Part shown: piece after piece, positions 5,429 through 5,942 of the stretch
Numbering within the stretch: the stretch's first letter is position 1
Layout of the letters: the number at the start of each line of letters is the position of its first letter
Source of the DNA: an uncultured Candidatus Saccharibacteria bacterium
Lineage (GTDB): Bacteria; Patescibacteriota; Saccharimonadia; Saccharimonadales; Saccharimonadaceae
DNA: 5,942 nt
NCBI GenBank assembly: GCA_937902525.1
Contig: CALEKV010000195.1
Span: 1-5,942 of the forward strand
Direction of reading: 5' to 3'
The notes under the pieces: model-generated
What the model was told of the DNA's origin: nothing
Seen by the model: only the letters and a program-made list of their open reading frames with translations
Database searches by the model: none
Program-made: the position numbers and the translations under genes

Positions 5429-5942
5429 AATTAATTAAAATTGTGCTAGCTGGTATTATCCTTTTTTTGCTCGTGACCTTAGGTGTCACGCTATATTTAG
5501 GGCCGGATGATTTGCGTTTTTGTACAGCGCCAGTTAATGATCAAGCCGGCAAATGTGCGCCCGCAGATGCCATCGTGGTAATTAGCGGTGGAGATACGGT
5601 AGCCCGTACCAATGAGGCGATTGATTTATATAAAAAAGGTTGGGCACCAGTGGTGATTTTTAGCGGTGCCGCAGCGGACAAATCAGGTCCATCTAACGCT
5701 AAGGTCATGCAAAGACAGGCGGCCGATGCTGGCGTGCATAGTGGCGACATGATGATTGAAGAACAAAGTAATACCACAGATCAAAATGCCGAAAACGTTA
5801 TGAAAATCGTGAAAGGTAAGGATTATAAATCTATTATTTTAGTGACTAGCGCTTATCATGAGCGCCGTGCTTTGCTGCAATTTGATTTTTATTCACATTT
5901 GTCATCGACCGAAAAGGTGGATATCCGCCCGCATCCAGTTGC
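5425..5942 (+). CDS. DUF218/YdcF-like membrane-anchored protein (3' end beyond window)
   Basis: The first 172 residues are present and the gene runs off the right edge. One N-terminal membrane helix (about 4-25) follows a basic MKLIK start, which should put the domain outside the membrane. Two cysteines, 33 and 44, sit between helix and domain. The DUF218 core is then clear: ADAIVVISGGD (47-57), Arg61, VVIFSG (76-81), 'GPSNA' (88-92), 'SNTTDQNAENV' (115-125) and ILVTSAYHERRA (138-149). These match the nucleotide-like binding motifs of the YdcF/SanA/ElyC family, which is linked to envelope processes, but its substrate is not established. The start overlaps the desulfurase stop by four bases (ATGA), so the two genes are probably co-translated. 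A role in the envelope is inferred from the family only. Confidence 0.9.
   Translation, partial: MKLIKIVLAGIILFLLVTLGVTLYLGPDDLRFCTAPVNDQAGKCAPADAIVVISGGDTVARTNEAIDLYKKGWAPVVIFSGAAADKSGPSNAKVMQRQAADAGVHSGDMMIEEQSNTTDQNAENVMKIVKGKDYKSIILVTSAYHERRALLQFDFYSHLSSTEKVDIRPHPV

Noticed and set aside
5472..5490. Inverted repeat CGTGAC/GTCACG with a seven-base loop near the DUF218 start
   Set aside because: It lies in the codons of the membrane helix, has no T-run after it on either strand, and is explained by coding sequence; not called a terminator.
1..5942. CRISPR array, insertion sequence, tRNA/rRNA, toxin-antitoxin or defence system
   Set aside because: No regularly spaced repeats, terminal inverted repeats, transposase, tRNA-like fold or defence domain was seen on either strand.

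Overview
The window looks like the start of a metagenome-assembled contig from a Patescibacteria/CPR bacterium, most likely Saccharibacteria. This is inferred from the short MetRS, the compact gene packing, a TatD and a cysteine desulfurase of the kind I associate with that group, and two adjacent genes of unknown function. GC is moderate. TAG, TAA and TGA all end genes and no gene contains an internal TGA, so the code is standard bacterial code 11 and not the UGA-glycine code of Gracilibacteria/Absconditabacteria. The taxon is a judgement from protein character, not a search result.

Bases 1-46 are not biological. They match the inner part of an Illumina TruSeq index primer, with an 8-base index that reads as the complement of index 21. 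The genome begins at about base 47, inside the 3' end of a probable pgeF (peptidoglycan-editing factor/'polyphenol oxidase') gene that ends at 294. Converging on it, 11 bases away, is a minus-strand type IV pilin-like gene (818-306). A 59-bp divergent promoter region separates the pilin from a plus-strand run of six closely packed genes: metG (878), tatD (2377), two unknown genes (3134 and 3841), a NifS/IscS-type cysteine desulfurase (4271), and a membrane-anchored DUF218/YdcF-like protein that runs off the right edge.

The main functions are housekeeping: charging initiator and elongator tRNAs with methionine, a TatD metal-dependent nuclease, and sulfur mobilisation (probably for tRNA thiolation or Fe-S clusters). 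Surface functions are the pilin and the DUF218 protein.

The most informative non-coding signal is how genes start. metG, the pilin and the desulfurase lack a convincing Shine-Dalgarno sequence and instead have a -10-like hexamer ending only 6-8 bases before the start codon, as expected for leaderless mRNAs. Most downstream genes in the run have purine-rich Shine-Dalgarno sequences. The two unknown genes may really be one gene split by a single-base frameshift near 3765. I see no CRISPR array, mobile element, tRNA, rRNA or recognisable defence system, and no stretch over 300 bases lacks a gene.
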